From the NCBI RefSeq assembly GCF_900155435.1, contig NZ_LT700212.1, positions 507,420 through 571,419 of the forward strand: a stretch of DNA of 64,000 nt. Direction: 5' to 3'. The stretch is from Actinomyces provencensis (lineage in GTDB: Bacteria > Actinomycetota > Actinomycetes > Actinomycetales > Actinomycetaceae). Under the pieces are notes generated by a model. It was not told the DNA's origin, searched no databases, and saw only the letters and a program-made list of their open reading frames with translations. The translations under genes were made by a program, and so were the position numbers. Positions 36,141 to 45,770 of the stretch are shown here, piece after piece; positions within the stretch are counted from its first letter, which is position 1; every line of letters starts with the position of its first letter.

Positions 36141-39100
36141 TCACCTCTCAAGGATCGCGCCGAGGTCGAAGGTGACACTGGGCGTGGCTCGGTAGTTCAG
36201 ATGGGTCTCCACGGCGATGCGGTTGACACCGTCACGGAGCACGCTGCCCGGGACCTCGACCTCCACGGGGGTGGCGATGGCCGTCGCCGTGTTGACGGCG
36301 GCATTGGCCCAGGTCGTGTGGGAGACGGTGCCCTCGGAGATCCGGGTGCGGGCCACTTCCTGGCCGTTGACGTGGACGATCACCCCGTCGTCCGCCCGTG
36401 TGGTGATGCTCAGCCGCGAGGTGTCCGAGATGTCCCCGAGGTCGACGTCGCGGACGAAGTAGATCGTCTGTGAACGCTCCGCCGCCGGCTTGTCGAGTGA
36501 GGTCACGACCCCCGCGTGCCCCCACCCCAGCGGCGCCGGGCCCGTCAGCCACGAGGCCACGTCCGCGGAGTCCTTCCAGGACACGTCCGGTGCCGCGGTG
36601 TCGTTGCGGTAGGACCACTCGTCGCCGGGGGCGACGACCTCGAGGGGTTCGCCCGGCTCCGGGTCGCCACCGGGGTCCGGGTCGCCACCCGGATCGGGGT
36701 CGCCACCGGGGTCCGGGTCGCCACCCGGGTCGGGGTCACCGCCCGGGTCGGGGTCGCCACCGGAGCCCGGTCCCGCCGGGACCGACTCCAGGCTCGCCCA
36801 GAAGGACATGTTCGGAGTCGTGCGGTAGTTGAGGTGTGTCTCCGCGGCCACGACGTTCTCACCCGCGACGAGCACGGAGGCCGGGACCTGGACCTCGACC
36901 GGAGCAGCGTTGGCTGCGGTCGTCGACACCGCGGCATTCGCCCGTGTCTCCGAGTCCACGGCCCCGGGCGACATCCGGGCGCGACCGACCTCCTGCCCGT
37001 TGACGTGCACGACCACTCCGTCATCGGCGATGAACCTGAGGGTGAGGTGGTCCACCTGCGAGGGATCGGTGATGGTGAAGCCGTGACGGAAGTAGGTCGT
37101 GATGGGCCGCTCGGCGGGAGGTGCCAGTACCGTCCCCAGGCCTGTCGCGCCGTAGCCGATCGGTGCCGTACCGCTGTCCCAGGAGGAGGAGTCGAAGCCT
37201 GTGCCCGTCCACCCTGCTCCCGGGGTCGCCTGGGCGTAGGAATACGACCAGGTCGAGTCCCGTTCGATGAGGACGGGGTTGGAGGGGTCGACGTCACCCG
37301 GATCGGGTGGCACGTGGACGGCGGTGGAGGCGGACCGGTTGCCCTCCGCGTCGACGGCCCGGACGAAGAAGCGTCCGTCCCCCCCGCGCGGGACCGTCAC
37401 CGTCGTGGAGGTGGTCGTCGCCACGGTGCGGTCGTCACGCAGCACCTGGTACGTCGTCGCGCCCTCGCTGCCTCCCCACGCCAGCGTCACCTCGCTGCTC
37501 CCCGAGGCGGTGGTGCGCAGGTTCGTGGGCGTGGACGGAGGAGTCGTGTCGCGGGCCGGGAAACGTACCCAGCCGCCGTTCCACTGGGTCCTCGTGGCGG
37601 CTGTGCGGGAACCCGTGAAGTCCCCTCCCGCCCACAGGGCACCGTCCTGGGCGAGGAACAGGGACCACGCACCCGCGCCCGGTGACTCCAGGCGGAAGGC
37701 CGTGAACTCCTCCAGCTGCTTCCCGGTGCGGGCGTCCCACGCGCCGATCCACTGGATCTTGTCGACCTCACTCCACCCGGATCCCACGTTGGACCAGGTG
37801 TAGGCGTCCTGGTAGACGTACTCCCCGCAGTGGCAGCCGCCGTAGGCGACGTCGCCATTGGTCGCGATGGCCTGGAGGTCGCCGCCGATCCCCATGGTGA
37901 TGGAGCCGGAGACTCGCTGGAAGCTGTTCCTGTCGAAGCCGAACATGGAGTGCTCGGACCCGCCGACGAAGACGAGCTCCCCGGAGTCCGCGATCGCCTG
38001 CTGGTAGTTCGAGCGCTCGCCCGCACTCCCGACGAAGAGCCAGGGGGCGTAGAGCCCCGCTCCGGCCTGCGTCGTCAGCGCGGTCGCCTTCATGGCATCG
38101 TTCTGGACGGACTTCGTGAAGTAGCCGGCCGCGTAGAAGCGCGCCCCGTCCGCGCTCGTGTCGACGTCGACGACCGTTCCGTTGAACTCCGGGTTCCACG
38201 AGCGGTCAGGCGTACCGTCCAGGGCGACCCGGCCCGCTGCACGGGCGTAGACGCTGGTGACACCCTTGCCGTTCAGATGGGTGAAGGCACCGCCCAGGTA
38301 CACGTGTCCCTGGGTGAGCGCCAGGCTGTGGACACGGACCACACCGTTGGAGATGCGGTTCTCGATCTGGAGATCCCAGGACTGGATGGTCTGCCCGGTG
38401 GTGGCGTCGAGCCGAACGGTCCCGGAGCGGGGTTGCCCGTTGGCGCTCGTGAAGTCACCCCCGGCCAGCAAGGTCCCGTCGGGGAGTGCGAGGAGAGCCT
38501 TCACCTGGTCGTTGAAGGCGGGCCTGAAACTCGTCACGGGCTCGCCCGTGGTGGCGTTGAAGGCCGCGAGGGCTCCCTGCTGGATGACGTCCGAGCCACT
38601 GGCCTGCGCACCCCGACGCACGTTCGTGAAGTTGCCGCCGACGTAGACGACACCCCCGATCTGCGCGAATGCCTGGGCCTGTGAGTTTCCCTCCGCGGTG
38701 CGCCCGTTGAGGTTGCCCCCCAGTCCCCACGAGGTCGCCGATGCGAAGCTCGACACGACCGCACGCTGGGCCTTCTGCTCCGTGCCGGTGTCCGGGATGC
38801 CCGTGAAGGCCGGGTCGTCGGAGGACAGCTTCGGGCGGAGGTAGACCTCGGCGAAGGGGAGGGGCCCCTGGCCGGTGTTCGACCAGAGGAAGGAGGAGGA
38901 GTCCGTGCTCCCTCCCGCAGCGGAGGAACCGTACCCGAAGCCGATGCGGTAGGACCTCCCGGAGGTCATCGTCGTGTCCATGCGGTTCCAGGAGGTGTCC
39001 GCGCCGAAGCTGGACGAGAGGTTGCCCCCGGTTCGCCACGTCCCGTTGTCGATCCTGTAGGCCGCGACCGGGTACGCCGCCCCCAGTGCCCAGGTCCACC

Positions 39101-39608
39101 CCGTCATCTTCGAGGGACGGACGTCGAAGCGCTGCCACTGGGTCCCCTGGGCGTTCCGGGCACGCACGACACGGAAACCGTCCTCCAGGTCGCGCACGTT
39201 CCCCCCACCGATCAGTCCGTCGATGGTCGGCACCGACAACTGGACGGCGGGGAAGGCGGAGGGTGTGCGGTTCCTGGTCAACAGGTCGCTGGCGGTGCCC
39301 AGCCCCTGCGGGTAGCGGTCCCAGGTCTCCCTGCCGCGACCGATGAGGACCCATCCGCCCCCGTCGGTCGTCTGGTCGCAGAAGAACCGGCCGGGTGCAT
39401 CCATCGTGGGGGTGAGCAACCAGTAGGCGCCGTCCGCACTGGAGGGATCCGCCTGCTTGATCTCCCAGCAGGAGGCCGCTGCCGTCGCCTCACTGAGACC
39501 GTCGCGCACGGTCACCGACCGGGCAGGGGAAGCCGGGAGGAGCACTCCCGTGAGGGCCACGGCGAAAGCCGCCACCAGGACACCGAGTACCGAATGAGGA
39601 CGCCGCAT
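36141..39608 (-). CDS. Secreted multidomain protein with fibrinogen-like and beta-propeller regions
   Basis: A 1155-residue secreted protein. Signal peptide: MRRPHSVLGVLVAAFAVALT...PASPARS. Residues ~45-260 form a fibrinogen-like module (CWEIKQADPSSADGAYWLL, FFCDQTTDGGGWVLIGRG). Residues ~290-670 carry repeats of the VYVGGNFTNV / LLAGGDFTSANG / VYLGGAFTHLNG type, a likely beta-propeller. Residues ~675-760 resemble a fibronectin type III domain. Two similar beta-sandwich modules (ADDGVVVHVNGQEVGRARMS and ADDGVIVHVNGQEVARTRIS) flank six GGDPDP-type repeats. There is no LPxTG anchor. It lies inside the polysaccharide cluster, so it may bind or process the polymer, or act as an adhesin. These functions are inferred. 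Confidence 0.82.
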   Translation of the reverse strand: MRRPHSVLGVLVAAFAVALTGVLLPASPARSVTVRDGLSEATAAASCWEIKQADPSSADGAYWLLTPTMDAPGRFFCDQTTDGGGWVLIGRGRETWDRYPQGLGTASDLLTRNRTPSAFPAVQLSVPTIDGLIGGGNVRDLEDGFRVVRARNAQGTQWQRFDVRPSKMTGWTWALGAAYPVAAYRIDNGTWRTGGNLSSSFGADTSWNRMDTTMTSGRSYRIGFGYGSSAAGGSTDSSSFLWSNTGQGPLPFAEVYLRPKLSSDDPAFTGIPDTGTEQKAQRAVVSSFASATSWGLGGNLNGRTAEGNSQAQAFAQIGGVVYVGGNFTNVRRGAQASGSDVIQQGALAAFNATTGEPVTSFRPAFNDQVKALLALPDGTLLAGGDFTSANGQPRSGTVRLDATTGQTIQSWDLQIENRISNGVVRVHSLALTQGHVYLGGAFTHLNGKGVTSVYARAAGRVALDGTPDRSWNPEFNGTVVDVDTSADGARFYAAGYFTKSVQNDAMKATALTTQAGAGLYAPWLFVGSAGERSNYQQAIADSGELVFVGGSEHSMFGFDRNSFQRVSGSITMGIGGDLQAIATNGDVAYGGCHCGEYVYQDAYTWSNVGSGWSEVDKIQWIGAWDARTGKQLEEFTAFRLESPGAGAWSLFLAQDGALWAGGDFTGSRTAATRTQWNGGWVRFPARDTTPPSTPTNLRTTASGSSEVTLAWGGSEGATTYQVLRDDRTVATTTSTTVTVPRGGDGRFFVRAVDAEGNRSASTAVHVPPDPGDVDPSNPVLIERDSTWSYSYAQATPGAGWTGTGFDSSSWDSGTAPIGYGATGLGTVLAPPAERPITTYFRHGFTITDPSQVDHLTLRFIADDGVVVHVNGQEVGRARMSPGAVDSETRANAAVSTTAANAAPVEVQVPASVLVAGENVVAAETHLNYRTTPNMSFWASLESVPAGPGSGGDPDPGGDPDPGGDPDPGGDPDPGGDPDPGGDPEPGEPLEVVAPGDEWSYRNDTAAPDVSWKDSADVASWLTGPAPLGWGHAGVVTSLDKPAAERSQTIYFVRDVDLGDISDTSRLSITTRADDGVIVHVNGQEVARTRISEGTVSHTTWANAAVNTATAIATPVEVEVPGSVLRDGVNRIAVETHLNYRATPSVTFDLGAILER
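36654..36761 (-). repeat. 18-base in-frame tandem repeat, six units
   Basis: Six 18-base units encode five GGDPDP and one GGDPEP, a flexible linker between the two C-terminal modules of the large secreted protein. Length variation by whole units would keep the frame. Confidence 0.9.
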
Positions 39609-39744
39609 CGTCGTGTCTCCGTCACAGGTAGTGATCTATTTCAAGATTTGGACCATTGAAAGTTTGAATGAAGTGTGACAGGGAACACGCAACTCGTCAA
39701 CAGAGATGGGCCGAACGTCCCTTGCGCCCGCGCAAGGACCGGTC

Positions 39745-41241
39745 TCACCTGCGACGACGCAGGACCTCCGCGAGGCCGTCCAACCTCAGCGCGCGTCGGA
39801 AGACACGCATGACCACCATGAGCACCACGGCAGCCGCGAGCGTCGCGACCACCAGGCCGGTGGTCGTCTGACCCAGGAGTCCCAGCGAGACCCCGCAGGG
39901 CACCCCGACCGCGACCAGCACGATGCCCAGGACGCCCAGGGCCGCACCCAGGCGGGGGCGCACCCCGAGGATCACGCGCACCTGGACCAGGGCGAGGGCG
40001 GCGTCCACGAGCATGCACACCGCCCACACCACGGCCGCCGCGAGGATGCCGTACCGGGGGAGCAGGAGGAGGTTCCCCCCGACGTTGAGGGTGAGGACGA
40101 CGGCCTTGTTCACCGCCGCCCACCCGCTCCGACCACCCATGAGGAGGAGGGAGTGCACATTGCCCGCCAGGAAGGTGACCGCCGCCCCCGCACACAGGAT
40201 CGCGAGCACGGGCCACCCGCTGACGAACTCCGGCCCCAGGAGTCGGAGCACGACCGGGGCGAAGGAACCCAGGACCACGAGCAGGGGCGTGGCGAAGAAG
40301 ACCAGCCAGACGGTCGCCGTCGTGTGGAGGTCGCGGAGGCGCTCAGACTGCCCGGTGTGGAGGAGCTGCGAGAAGCGTGGTGACACGACCACACGCAGTG
40401 CGGCATCCACGAGGAGCCCGGCCTGGACGAACCTGCTCGCCCCCCCGTAGATCCCCGCGGCCCCCGCTCCGGCGATCCATCCGACGATGACCACGTCGAT
40501 CCAGGTCAGTGCCTGTTCCAGACCGGCAGACAGTGTCCGGGGCACCGCGAAGGAGACGATGCGCCGTCTCTCGTCGGCCCGGGCCAGGCCGCGATCGCCC
40601 CCGCCCGGGACGACCGTGGAGACCCGACGCGTCAGGAGGACGACGCACACCAGGAGTCCGAGCACCCACGGCAGGGCCCACGACAGGGCCACCACCACTG
40701 CCGAGCCCGTCGCCACTGCCGCGACGGCGGCCAGGGGCGGGCGCAGCCCGGGCAGTGCGACATTGTTGACGAGGACGTACTCGCGCACCCCTCCCAGGGT
40801 GCGCAGGGCAGAGGTCGCCACCAGCGTGAGCGCCGCAGCCGGGATGAAGACCGCGACCGTGCGCACCGCGGCCGCGACCTCGCCGTCCGTTCCCGACCAG
40901 AGCAGTGGGGCGCCGACCGCCACCACCAACCCGAGCAGGGTGCCCGCCACCAGCGCCAGCAGCGCCATGAAGAGCAGGGAGGGACGGATGCGCCCGGGGG
41001 CATCGATGCGCAGACGCGGGAGGAGGTAGATGGCGGTGGAGTCGAGGCCGAGCTTCGCGACAGCCATCACCATCGAGAAGACACCCGTGGCCTGGAGCAC
41101 CACGCCCGCCCCGCTGCTCCCGAGGGTCCGGGAGACCACGACGGTGAGCAGGAAGCCCATGAGGGCACTGAAGGCCGACCCCGCCAGACTGAGGGCGCCT
41201 CCCCTGGCGAGCTCCGCACGTCCGTCCTCCCGGGCGCTCAC
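39745..41241 (-). CDS. Polysaccharide flippase (MOP superfamily, Wzx-like)
   Basis: A 498-residue protein with about 12-14 hydrophobic helices, beginning ARGGALSLAGSAFSALMGFLLT as usual for lipid-linked oligosaccharide flippases. SFAVPRTLSAGLEQALTWID and IYGGASRFVQAG are family-like segments. It would move lipid-linked units made by the cluster across the membrane. The GTG at 41241 is preferred because GGGAG lies 6 bases before it; a longer start at 41289 would overlap the divergent promoter. It is divergent from the 41308 gene and upstream of the fibrinogen-like gene. Confidence 0.88.
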   Translation of the reverse strand: MSAREDGRAELARGGALSLAGSAFSALMGFLLTVVVSRTLGSSGAGVVLQATGVFSMVMAVAKLGLDSTAIYLLPRLRIDAPGRIRPSLLFMALLALVAGTLLGLVVAVGAPLLWSGTDGEVAAAVRTVAVFIPAAALTLVATSALRTLGGVREYVLVNNVALPGLRPPLAAVAAVATGSAVVVALSWALPWVLGLLVCVVLLTRRVSTVVPGGGDRGLARADERRRIVSFAVPRTLSAGLEQALTWIDVVIVGWIAGAGAAGIYGGASRFVQAGLLVDAALRVVVSPRFSQLLHTGQSERLRDLHTTATVWLVFFATPLLVVLGSFAPVVLRLLGPEFVSGWPVLAILCAGAAVTFLAGNVHSLLLMGGRSGWAAVNKAVVLTLNVGGNLLLLPRYGILAAAVVWAVCMLVDAALALVQVRVILGVRPRLGAALGVLGIVLVAVGVPCGVSLGLLGQTTTGLVVATLAAAVVLMVVMRVFRRALRLDGLAEVLRRRR

Positions 41242-41307
41242 CGCTGACTCCCGGAGATGCGTGCTGTAGTGTGACGCACACAACACCATCGCCCCCGTGG
41301 AGGAGAG

Positions 41308-41961
41308 ATGTCCGAGGAAGGAACGTCCCCCCCGAGACGACTGCTCGCGCTCCTGGCGGTGGCCGTCCTCGTCCTGGCAGCACTCGCGTACTGGGCGTTC
41401 TCCCAGCGCGCCTCCTCCTCCGACGCCGACGGCCCTGCCAGCGGTTCCCCGTCCCCGTCCGCCGCGGCGCAGTCGGGTGCGGCACGGCCCGCTCCTTCGC
41501 CCACCGGCTCCGCGTCGACCCCGACCCCTGCCCCCAGTGGCACCGACGCGCCCGGTCCGCTGGCCGCCCAGGACGCCGAGGAGGTCGCCGAACACGCACT
41601 CGGGGCCGTCGGCGCCGCCCTCGTGGACCCGGCGGAGGCGACGGACATGACACAGGTGCTCACGGGGGCCGCACTGGAGGCCTTCGAGAACCAGCGCCAG
41701 GAGTGGGAGTCCCAGGAGTGGACACAGTCCGGGGCGCCGAGTCTGGAGGACCCGGAGATCCTCGACTCCGACCCCGACGGGACCTGGGTGAGGATGCAGG
41801 TGTGCGTGGACTCCTCACGTGTCAGCGTGCTCGACGACACCGGGACCGACATGCGCAGTCCTGACGCACCCCAGCGCACGCTCAACGTTCTCCGCCTCGC
41901 CCTGGAGAACGGGACGTGGAAGCTGGCGGAACAGGAGTTCGCGGACCCGCCCGGGTGCTGA
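41308..41961 (+). CDS. Membrane-anchored or exported protein of unknown function
   Basis: A 217-residue protein not matched to a family by eye. A short positive N-terminus, one membrane helix (LLALLAVAVLVLAALAYWAF), a Ser/Pro/Ala-rich linker of about 50 residues, and a folded extracellular part of about 120 residues (AEEVAEHALGAVGAALVDP, WVRMQVCVDSSRVSVLDD, LRLALENGTWKLAEQEF). The last part resembles small nuclear-transport-factor-2-like or lipoprotein stress domains only loosely. GGAGGAGAG lies directly before the ATG. Its end overlaps the converging polymerase gene by 80 bases. Its place inside the cluster suggests a surface role. Confidence 0.75.
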   Translation: MSEEGTSPPRRLLALLAVAVLVLAALAYWAFSQRASSSDADGPASGSPSPSAAAQSGAARPAPSPTGSASTPTPAPSGTDAPGPLAAQDAEEVAEHALGAVGAALVDPAEATDMTQVLTGAALEAFENQRQEWESQEWTQSGAPSLEDPEILDSDPDGTWVRMQVCVDSSRVSVLDDTGTDMRSPDAPQRTLNVLRLALENGTWKLAEQEFADPPGC

Positions 41962-43267
41962 CGACCGTGTCGGGACGCATGAGCAGGCAGGCCGCGACGA
42001 CGCTGACCATGATGCCGGTCATCATCCCGTAGTAGCTCGTCTCCACCAGGGTGGCCAGGACGATGCCCCCCAGGACCGCGCCGGCCGTGTCGATGCGCTT
42101 GACCACCATGGGCGTCAGGACCAGGAAGTACCCCATGAACAGGGCGATCCCGATGAAACCGTGTGAGAAGAGGACGGTCCAGAACTGTCCCTGGGTCCCC
42201 AACGAGGGCAGCCAGGGCTGGGGGGCGGGCCTCGGGGCCCCGAACCCGAACAGCGGCGAGGTCGCAGCGCCCTCGACGGTCATCCGGTAGAGCTCGGCCC
42301 GGTCCGTGGTCGACTCCGTCGTCTCCACACGGTTGGTGAAGGCACGTCCCGCGGGAGAGGCGGCCCATGCGCCCACGGCGACCACCAGCGCCACTCCTGC
42401 CGCCAGGACCGGGAGCACCGCACCCCGTCTCAGGGCCTGGAACGCACACCACAGTCCCACCACGCCCAGACCGATGAACATGCCGCGGTTGAGGGTGGAC
42501 ACGGCCGGTACCACCGACGCCGCCGCGACCAGGGCTGTGGGCCAGCGCCAGCGCGTGCGCCACACGAGGGAGAGGTGGAGGAGGACCAGGGGCAGGACCA
42601 GGGAGTACACGTTGCCCCACGTGTTCGTGTACAGGAAGGGCGCGGCCGGTCGCACCGCCTGGGGCTCCCACGCATCGGCCTTCCACTGGGAGGTCCGGCG
42701 CACGACCATCTCACCGACCAGGTCGTTCGCGGCCAGACCCCGGGGGACGACCCACGCCATGGGCGTGCGGATGACCAGCTCCGGGAGCACCATCGCGAGG
42801 ATCCCACCGACGGTCATCCCCCCCAGGAACCAGGTCATCGCACCCGTGATCCTCACCAGGGGGAGCGCCGACCGTGCCGTGTAGGCGTAGATGCCCAGGG
42901 CAGTCGCGGCTGCGTAGAGGAGGAGTCGGTAGACGGCACCGATGAGTCGACCCGTGGAGTCGATCATCACCAGGGAGACGAGCACCCAGGCGAGGAAGAA
43001 GAGCCACACGAGCATTCCCGGTGGCAGGCGCAGCCCTCGCACACCGACCAGGAGCACGACGGCAGCACCGCCGGCGAGGATCCAGACCATGTCCCCCACA
43101 CCCAGCACCCACCACAGCAGGTAGGCGGCGAAGGGGGCGACGAGCGGCCACGCGGGCAGGTGCTCGACCGGCGTCCCGTCGACGGACCCGACTGCCCCTC
43201 CCGCCCTCGTCCCGCCCGCGGGTGCACCCCTTCCCCCGTCCCGGGCCAGGAGGGGCCGGGTGGTCAC
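41882..43267 (-). CDS. O-antigen ligase / Wzy-like polymerase
   Basis: A 461-residue protein with about 11-12 hydrophobic helices and one large external loop carrying VETTESTTDRAELYRMTVEG and LFGFGAPRPAPQPWLPSLGTQG. This GxGxP...LGTxGQFW pattern is typical of O-antigen ligase/polymerase proteins, with the loop holding catalytic Arg and His. It would join repeat units on the outer face of the membrane. The GTG start overlaps the upstream GT2 stop (GTGA). The final 80 bases lie opposite the end of the 41308 gene. Confidence 0.85.
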   Translation of the reverse strand: MTTRPLLARDGGRGAPAGGTRAGGAVGSVDGTPVEHLPAWPLVAPFAAYLLWWVLGVGDMVWILAGGAAVVLLVGVRGLRLPPGMLVWLFFLAWVLVSLVMIDSTGRLIGAVYRLLLYAAATALGIYAYTARSALPLVRITGAMTWFLGGMTVGGILAMVLPELVIRTPMAWVVPRGLAANDLVGEMVVRRTSQWKADAWEPQAVRPAAPFLYTNTWGNVYSLVLPLVLLHLSLVWRTRWRWPTALVAAASVVPAVSTLNRGMFIGLGVVGLWCAFQALRRGAVLPVLAAGVALVVAVGAWAASPAGRAFTNRVETTESTTDRAELYRMTVEGAATSPLFGFGAPRPAPQPWLPSLGTQGQFWTVLFSHGFIGIALFMGYFLVLTPMVVKRIDTAGAVLGGIVLATLVETSYYGMMTGIMVSVVAACLLMRPDTVVSTRAGPRTPVPPASTSRSPGRGGER

Positions 43268-44523
43268 GACCCCTCCCCGGCACCCCGGGCCGCCAGGCGC
43301 GAGCGGAGGTAGAGCAGGGGGCCCGTGAGGAGACCGGTCAGCTCGGTCACACTCAGCGAGGTCGGGACGTCGGCGTCCCTGCCGCGCACCCTCTCCGAGC
43401 CAGGCGCCGCGCGTCGCAGGACGGCCGGTACCCTGGCGAGGACGTCCACGCCGCGCCGGGGGTCCTCCAGCAGGGTCTTCACCAGGAGCGCAGCACTGCC
43501 GGTGCCGTTGCCGTGGATCTGGCGGTGGAGTTCGCCCAGGGTCGGACGATGACTGTGGAAGAGCACGGCGTCGGGGGTGTGGACGATGGCCCGGCCGGCA
43601 CGCAGCACCCGGGCGAAGATGTCCATGTCCTCCCCACCCAGGGTCGGTGTCCCCGCTCCCAGGGCCGGGTCGAAGGGGCCGACCAGCTCCAGCACCTCAC
43701 GGCGGAAGGCCATCGAGACGCCCGCCCCGACCCGCGCCGTGGTCAGTGGGTGCAGGGGCCCGCCCTCGCCCCGTTCCCCGAACGCGGAGATGCGCGGGGA
43801 GACGTGCCCGAGCGACCACACCAGCGGGCGCAGGTCCTTGGGGAAGCCACCCCGCGACTCGAAGAAGCGCTGGGAGCGGTGGCGCAGTTCTGCCGGGAGG
43901 GCGATCCCCGTGACACCACCGACCTCGCCTCCCGGGTCGGAGGCCAGGACGTCGAGCATCTCCGGGAGCCAGCCCGCATCCGTGACCGCGTCGTCGTCGG
44001 TGAAGGCGATGACCTGTCCCCGCGCGTGGAGCACTCCCCTGTTGCGGGCGTGGGACAGTCCCGGGAGCGGCTCCTCGACGATGCGCACACGCGGGTCCTC
44101 GATGCCCTCCAGGAGCCGTCGGGTCCCGCCCCGGCCGGGGGCGTTGTCCACGACGAGCACCTCGAAGTCGTCGTGCTCCTGGGCCAGCGCCGCCCGGACG
44201 GCTGCACTCAGGAGCGGGTTCGAACCGACGGTGCAGATGACGATGCTGGCGGAGAGGGCGGCACCGCTCCCCGAGCGCCACCCCCTCTCGGGGGTGTCGG
44301 CGACGGAGGTACCGGGCAGGCGCGCGGGCAGGTCGTGGGCTCCCACGACCTCCACCAGGTCGACCACCCGTCTCCCCCGGCGCACGAGGACGAGGGCGCG
44401 TGGGTCCCCGGGGCCACCTGAGACGATCCGCAGGTCCCCACTGGCGAGGTCCAGCTCGGCGACCATGGCACGGAGTGGGTCCACATCGGCGAGGTCTGCG
44501 GGCTGGCCGGCGATCCGTCTCAT
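43264..44523 (-). CDS. Family 2 glycosyltransferase
   Basis: A 419-residue GT-A enzyme. About 90 N-terminal residues of unknown role precede the GT2 domain: SIVICTVGSNPLLSAAVRAAL, VLVVDNAPGRGG, GLSHARNRGVLHARG, IAFTDDDAVTDAGWL (metal-binding DxD) and GGEDMDIFARVLRAG (ED catalytic pair). It would add a sugar to the lipid-linked unit. ATGA overlap with the Wzz-like gene upstream; GTGA overlap with the polymerase gene downstream. Confidence 0.88.
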   Translation of the reverse strand: MRRIAGQPADLADVDPLRAMVAELDLASGDLRIVSGGPGDPRALVLVRRGRRVVDLVEVVGAHDLPARLPGTSVADTPERGWRSGSGAALSASIVICTVGSNPLLSAAVRAALAQEHDDFEVLVVDNAPGRGGTRRLLEGIEDPRVRIVEEPLPGLSHARNRGVLHARGQVIAFTDDDAVTDAGWLPEMLDVLASDPGGEVGGVTGIALPAELRHRSQRFFESRGGFPKDLRPLVWSLGHVSPRISAFGERGEGGPLHPLTTARVGAGVSMAFRREVLELVGPFDPALGAGTPTLGGEDMDIFARVLRAGRAIVHTPDAVLFHSHRPTLGELHRQIHGNGTGSAALLVKTLLEDPRRGVDVLARVPAVLRRAAPGSERVRGRDADVPTSLSVTELTGLLTGPLLYLRSRLAARGAGEGS

Positions 44524-45770
44524 CGTCTCCGCCCCTCTTCCACCACGACTGCCCCCACGAGCTCACGACCGGTGGCAGCGACTTCGTCGACCAGGCGGCG
44601 CAGGTCCCGGGTCCGCCAGCGCGGAGACAGCGCGAGGACCACGACATGGACTCCCGACAGTGCCCGCAGGACGTCGGCCCGGGTGGCGTCGAGGTCGATG
44701 ACCTCGACCCCCGCCATGCGCGGACCGCGGGGACCCCCGGACCCGGACTGGCGACGGGTGGCAGCGAAGGCGCCCTCGACATCGGCCGCATCCGGGGAGG
44801 AGCCCTCCAGCATCAGGCCGCAGGGACCCGCGCCCTCGGAGGCGAAGGCGGCCAGCTGCGCGGCACTCGCCCACGCCTCCGTACCCGTGCCCTCGCCCGC
44901 GCCCGCGGCATCGCGGGACCAGACGGGGACGCCGAGGACCTCGGAGAGTTCCTCGGGACCAGCGGGATGGCGCGCGAGTCCCTGGCGAAGCAGGGCGAGC
45001 GCCAGTCCGAGCACCACTCCTGCCGCCGCCCCACCGAGGAGGAACGTGCTCCGCGAGGGTGCCCACCAGGCGGTCGCGTCGGCGGCCGGGGTGAGGACCT
45101 GCCCGGCATCGGAGGTGATGTCGTAGAGGGAGGCACGCCGGGTCGACAGGGTCTGGATGCGTGTGCGCAGGGTGTCCTCCTGCGCCTGGGCTGCGGCGCG
45201 CTCCGTGCTGCCCTCCGTCGCCGACTGCGCCTCGACGAGGGCGTCGCGGAGTTGGTCCCTCAGTGCGGAGAGCTCGGTGTCGATGGACTCCGCGACCGCT
45301 TCCACACGCTCGCGGACCAGGGAGGTGCGTACCTCCAGGTAGGCCCGGGCGAGGGCGTCCGCAGCCCGCCGTGCCTCCGCCTCGCTGGTGGAGGAGACGG
45401 AGATCCGCACGATCGTCCCCTCCGCATCACCCGTTACCTCGGTCCCCTCGCGCAGGTCGGCGGCCATCCATCCCGGGCCGAGCATCTCCGCCGCACGTGA
45501 GGCGGTCAGGGAGGAGCGGGCGATCTGCACCTCGGTGGACATGTCGACCAGGTTGGAGGCGGAGCGGTCCTGGGGAGCGGGGTCCGTGGTGACGGCGGTG
45601 ATGTTCACCAGGGCACTGACCGTGGCCGTCCTGGGGACGAGGACGAGCATCCCGACGGCAGCGACCACACCGACCAGGGTGCCGACGAGGACCCACACGC
45701 GACGCGTCCGGACGATGCGCAGGAGGGTCCTGGTCCCCGTCGGTTCGGGGAAGACGTCCGCCGCGCTCAT
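44520..45770 (-). CDS. Wzz/CapA-type chain-length regulator
   Basis: A 416-residue membrane protein. N-terminal helix VWVLVGTLVGVVAAVGMLVLV, an outer part of about 200 residues with helical EAEARRAADALARAYLEV and coiled-coil ELSALRDQLRDALVEAQ segments, a second helix FLLGGAAAGVVLGLALALL, then a cytoplasmic part of 140 residues. This is the co-polymerase topology. The cytoplasmic part looks like a degenerate tyrosine-kinase (CapB/Wzc) domain without a visible Walker A motif, so kinase activity is unlikely. GGGAGGGGAC precedes the ATG. Confidence 0.82.
   Translation of the reverse strand: MSAADVFPEPTGTRTLLRIVRTRRVWVLVGTLVGVVAAVGMLVLVPRTATVSALVNITAVTTDPAPQDRSASNLVDMSTEVQIARSSLTASRAAEMLGPGWMAADLREGTEVTGDAEGTIVRISVSSTSEAEARRAADALARAYLEVRTSLVRERVEAVAESIDTELSALRDQLRDALVEAQSATEGSTERAAAQAQEDTLRTRIQTLSTRRASLYDITSDAGQVLTPAADATAWWAPSRSTFLLGGAAAGVVLGLALALLRQGLARHPAGPEELSEVLGVPVWSRDAAGAGEGTGTEAWASAAQLAAFASEGAGPCGLMLEGSSPDAADVEGAFAATRRQSGSGGPRGPRMAGVEVIDLDATRADVLRALSGVHVVVLALSPRWRTRDLRRLVDEVAATGRELVGAVVVEEGRRR

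Noticed and set aside
36141-39608. Sortase-anchored surface protein
   Set aside because: There is a signal peptide but no LPxTG-type motif, hydrophobic segment or basic tail at the C-terminus.
41242-41595. A longer flippase start reaching to 41595
   Set aside because: It would cover the start of the divergent 41308 gene; the GTG at 41241 has a good ribosome site and fits the family start.
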